From positions 1 through 9,534 of the forward strand of contig CAMJJO010000071.1 in NCBI GenBank assembly GCA_946406095.1: a stretch of DNA of 9,534 bases. The letters are read 5' to 3'. Positions 7,257-9,534 of this stretch are shown here, piece by piece; within the stretch, counting starts at the first letter, position 1, and every line of letters starts with the position of its first letter. This DNA comes from an uncultured Bacteroidales bacterium. GTDB taxonomy: Bacteria; Bacteroidota; Bacteroidia; Bacteroidales; UBA932. The translations under genes were made by a program, and so were the position numbers. The notes beneath the pieces were generated by a model, which saw only the letters and a program-made list of their open reading frames with translations, searched no databases and was not told the origin of the DNA.

Positions 7257-8552
7257 TTACTTTCTTCCGTGAGACTTGCGGCCATGTTTCTTTTTCTTCT
7301 TGGAAACATAGTAGCCGGCGGCAAGGGCGATGATCGCTACAGCGATGATGATGTAGGTCATCGAGTTTGCGTTGTCTCCCTTTACGCGCGACCACATTGC
7401 AAGGAGTTTGTCGGTATCCTTGCCCCAGTCGTGCTCAAGAGCGCAGCGGTCGATAACTTCCTGTTCGGGATAGAGGACAGGGTTCACATGCACGCTGTCG
7501 GCATCGGGCCCGAAAAAGTAGCTGAGGTCGATAGGGTCGTATTCCTCGTCGATCTGGCTTTCCAGAACTTCGCGTGCACCATTGGCAGAAACATAGCCGG
7601 TCTCTTCCATATTGCGGATGGCAATGTCCGGACGGCACATGAAGTCGATGAAATAGCTGGCAGCCTTGATGTTCTTGGCATACTTGGGGATAACCCAACC
7701 GTCGAACCAAACGGTGCTGCCCTCTACGGGAACCGCATAATCCAGCGAAACGCCGACTTCGGCTGCTTCTTCCATCGCCCAGACAGCATCTCCGCTCCAG
7801 TTAAGGGAGATGACGCCGCGTCCCTTTGTCATCTGGTCTTTGCCGAAATCGGCCTCCCATCCAAGAACGCCGTCCTTGACCTGTTTCAGGTATGCTTCCA
7901 CTGCGGCGATGGACTCATCGGAAGAATCCCACATAAGTTCCTGCAGGGTAACCTTGCCCTCAGAAAGCTCCTTCTGCTTTAGATAGATGAGCACAGGCCC
8001 GTAGACATCGCGGGGGGCATCCTTTATAAGAATCTGTCCGGCAAACTTAGGATTACGGATGACATCCCACGTGCTTGCTTCTTCGGCAGTGACTTCCTTG
8101 GTGTTGTAGATGATTCCGGTAGTGCCCCACATATAGGGAACCGAGTAATCGTTGGCATCGATTGCAGGGTTGATCTCCTTGAACATCTTCTGCATGTACG
8201 GAGACTTGTTCAGGGCTATGTAATTGATGGAATCCGGAATGGATGCAAAATCCAGGGGGAGGAGAAGATTGTTATTGAGCATCCTCTCGATGATATAGTC
8301 CGAAGGACAGACAACGTCATAATCCTCGTGGCCCTTCTCGATCTTGGAGAGCATTGTCTCGTTGATGTCGAAAGTCTGGTAAACCACTTGGATTTCCTCA
8401 CCGGTCTGGGTTTTGTACCACTCCTCGAATTCGGGGATAACCGATTCGTCGATGTAGTCGGACCAGTTGTAAACCTTGAGGATTTCTTCACGGTTGGAAG
8501 AGCAGGCGACCGCGGCGACAAGAGCAGCCACGGCAATCAGCATTTTTTTCAT
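7257..8552 (-). CDS. potD: Spermidine/putrescine-binding lipoprotein PotD with a C-terminal membrane anchor
   Basis: 431 residues, well over the roughly 350 of E. coli PotD. MKKMLIAVAALVAAVACSSN is a lipoprotein signal (lipobox Ala-Val-Ala-Cys, C17). The binding-protein body (about 24-390) has KVYNWSDYID (26-35), FDINETMLSKIE (61-72), DVVCPSDYIIERM (79-91) and YSVPYMWGTTGIIYN (136-150). VISLNWSGDAV (247-257) and VWFDGWVIP (281-289) follow. Residues matching polyamine contacts recalled from E. coli PotD are W30, Y33, S84, Y86, W252, W282 and D284, which supports polyamine specificity over other substrates. It would deliver polyamine to PotB/PotC at the periplasmic face of the inner membrane. 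Unusually, residues 399-416 form a hydrophobic helix (YIIIAVAIIALAAGYYV) followed by a basic tail with five lysines and a doubled HGRK. The start overlaps the potC stop by ATGA. No Shine-Dalgarno is visible, so translation is likely coupled. Confidence 0.92.
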   Translation of the reverse strand: MKKMLIAVAALVAAVACSSNREEILKVYNWSDYIDESVIPEFEEWYKTQTGEEIQVVYQTFDINETMLSKIEKGHEDYDVVCPSDYIIERMLNNNLLLPLDFASIPDSINYIALNKSPYMQKMFKEINPAIDANDYSVPYMWGTTGIIYNTKEVTAEEASTWDVIRNPKFAGQILIKDAPRDVYGPVLIYLKQKELSEGKVTLQELMWDSSDESIAAVEAYLKQVKDGVLGWEADFGKDQMTKGRGVISLNWSGDAVWAMEEAAEVGVSLDYAVPVEGSTVWFDGWVIPKYAKNIKAASYFIDFMCRPDIAIRNMEETGYVSANGAREVLESQIDEEYDPIDLSYFFGPDADSVHVNPVLYPEQEVIDRCALEHDWGKDTDKLLAMWSRVKGDNANSMTYIIIAVAIIALAAGYYVSKKKKKHGRKSHGRK

Positions 8553-9358
8553 TTCTTATCGTTATTCTTTGATTGACGGATGTTGATAACAAGGAGCACT
8601 ACAAGAATGACCAGGAAAAGTATGGTCATGAGTGGCTTGAGTTCAGGGGTAAGGCCACCCTTGCGGGCGTCCGCATAGATATAGGTGGAAAGCGTGTCCA
8701 GCCCTATGGTGCCACGGGTGAAGAAGGTGACTGCGAAGTCGTCCAGGCTCATGGTGAAGGACAATATGAATCCGGATATCATTCCGGGCCTCAGGGCAGG
8801 AATCATCACCTTGCGCAGTGCCTGTGTGGGAGTCGCCCCGAGATCCAGCGCGGCTTCGTAGATGTTGGGATTCATCTGGCTGAGCTTGGGAAGCACGTTG
8901 AGCACCACATAGGGGGTGCAGAAAGTGATGTGGGCAAGCACGACCGTCGTATAACCCTGGGAGATGTGCAGGAACACGAACAGCAGGAAGAGGCTGACAC
9001 CCGTGATGATATCCGGATTGATCATCGGGATATTGTTAAGGAATGTCATCACGTTCTTCGCACGGCCTTTCATGTTATGGATTCCAATGGCTGCAACGGT
9101 TCCGAGCATGGTGGCAAGGAGAGACGCTATCAGCGCAATCAGCAATGTGTTCTCCACTGCCGAGAGCAGGGCGGACGAATTCTGCATGCTTCCCGAGAAC
9201 AGATTCTTGTAGAGGCTGAATGAGAAGCCGGTCCAGTTGCCAAGGCTCTTGGCCTCGGTGAAGGAGAACACCGCGATGAATACGATGGGTGCGTACAGGA
9301 TGATCAGTATCAGCCAGATATAGATTCTGGAGAGTATCTTCGTACTGTTCTTCATCAT
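8549..9358 (-). CDS. potC: Spermidine/putrescine ABC transporter permease PotC
   Basis: 269 residues, the normal PotC length. Six membrane segments are visible at about 13-34, 68-92, 103-130, 136-156, 192-213 and 242-260. The cytoplasmic EAA loop that docks on the ATPase PotA is clear: YEAALDLGATPTQALRKV (167-184), then IPALRPG (186-192). SFTMSLDDFAVTFFTRG (200-216) is a strong PotC/CysW-type signature. With PotB it would form the inner-membrane polyamine channel. The start is ATGATG at 358/355 of the last kilobase (9358 or 9355). I chose 9358 because it forms the ATGA overlap with potB and sits 6 nt from a strong GGAGG. The stop overlaps the potD start by 4 bp. No truncation or odd residue is seen. 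Confidence 0.93.
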   Translation of the reverse strand: MMKNSTKILSRIYIWLILIILYAPIVFIAVFSFTEAKSLGNWTGFSFSLYKNLFSGSMQNSSALLSAVENTLLIALIASLLATMLGTVAAIGIHNMKGRAKNVMTFLNNIPMINPDIITGVSLFLLFVFLHISQGYTTVVLAHITFCTPYVVLNVLPKLSQMNPNIYEAALDLGATPTQALRKVMIPALRPGMISGFILSFTMSLDDFAVTFFTRGTIGLDTLSTYIYADARKGGLTPELKPLMTILFLVILVVLLVINIRQSKNNDKK

Positions 9359-9534
9359 ATTGCCCCTCCGCTGACAGCCTCCTCGGAATCACTTCCCTGG
9401 AGGAACGTTGTAATACCTATGATCAACAGCATGATGAGCGACAAGGCTGCACCATAGTTCCACATCGAGTTGTTGATATTCTCCTGGATGATGGTACCGA
9501 AGAGTTTGATCTTGTTGTTTGTGAGGAACTCGGA
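9355..9534 (-). CDS. potB: Spermidine/putrescine ABC transporter permease PotB, C-terminal 59 residues
   Basis: The gene enters from the right edge and ends at TGA (9357-9355). The visible protein starts SEFLTNNKIKLFGTIIQ and continues NNSMWNYGAALSLIMLL, which is the final loop and last membrane helix of PotB-type permeases (WxxGAALS is a family pattern). A short polar tail with SDSEEAVSGGAI follows. Its identity is supported mainly by position directly before potC and by the ATGA overlap, as in pot operons generally. Its codons for Ser-Gly-Gly-Ala near the end also carry the potC Shine-Dalgarno. A upstream potA is expected beyond the window but not seen. Confidence 0.85.
   Translation of the reverse strand, partial: SEFLTNNKIKLFGTIIQENINNSMWNYGAALSLIMLLIIGITTFLQGSDSEEAVSGGAI
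9363..9369 (-). promoter_or_regulatory. Shine-Dalgarno of potC inside the end of potB
   Basis: On the minus strand this reads GGAGGGG, containing the GGAGG core complementary to the 16S rRNA 3' end. Six nucleotides separate the core from the ATG at 9358. It decides the start over the ATG at 9355. It is the only strong Shine-Dalgarno seen before any start in the window, which is notable because Bacteroidota genes usually lack one. Confidence 0.7.

Noticed and set aside
7254..7982. A 242-codon plus-strand open frame opposite potD
   Set aside because: It lies fully within a well-supported potD on the other strand and has no family resemblance.
8573..9223. A 216-codon plus-strand open frame opposite potC
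   Set aside because: The product is rich in His, Glu and Gly as expected of the reverse of a membrane protein gene, and shows no motif. potC is unambiguous.

Overview
The window looks like chromosomal DNA from a moderately GC-rich member of the Bacteroidota, most likely Bacteroidales. The grounds are: a GH106-type rhamnosidase of the kind common in gut Bacteroidales, a Bacteroidales-style M23 peptidase lipoprotein, near-absence of Shine-Dalgarno sequences, and a TAnnTTTG-like -7 element. I assign no genus. No RNA gene, CRISPR array, insertion sequence or prophage gene was seen, and the coding density is close to 100%.

Left edge (1-305): the first 86 codons of a minus-strand gene, probably an M23-family cell-wall peptidase lipoprotein. 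It is divergent from a plus-strand pair across only 47 bp, which must hold both promoters.

Plus-strand pair (306-5677): a 1037-residue exported GH106-like alpha-L-rhamnosidase, joined by a 4-bp ATGA overlap to a 753-residue CPA2-type cation:proton antiporter. The antiporter has an additional membrane block and two C-terminal RCK_C (TrkA_C) domains. No SusC/SusD, regulator or other polysaccharide-utilisation gene lies next to the glycosidase within the window.

Minus-strand operon (right edge to 5643), in transcription order: the last 59 codons of potB, then potC, potD and a YjgR/DUF853 HerA-like ATPase. potB/potC and potC/potD each overlap by ATGA, and potD is 18 bp from the ATPase gene. PotB and PotC would form the inner-membrane polyamine channel fed by the PotD binding protein. 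The ATP-binding subunit PotA is not in the window and would be expected beyond 9534. The PotD here is unusual: it has an N-terminal lipobox and also a C-terminal transmembrane helix with a basic tail.

The two transcription units converge and overlap by 35 bp at their 3' ends (5643-5677), both genes using the overlap as coding sequence. I do not see a convincing new multi-gene system. The observations most worth checking are the doubly anchored PotD, the rhamnosidase-antiporter coupling, the antiporter domain layout, the compact divergent and convergent gene junctions, and the single strong Shine-Dalgarno in front of potC.
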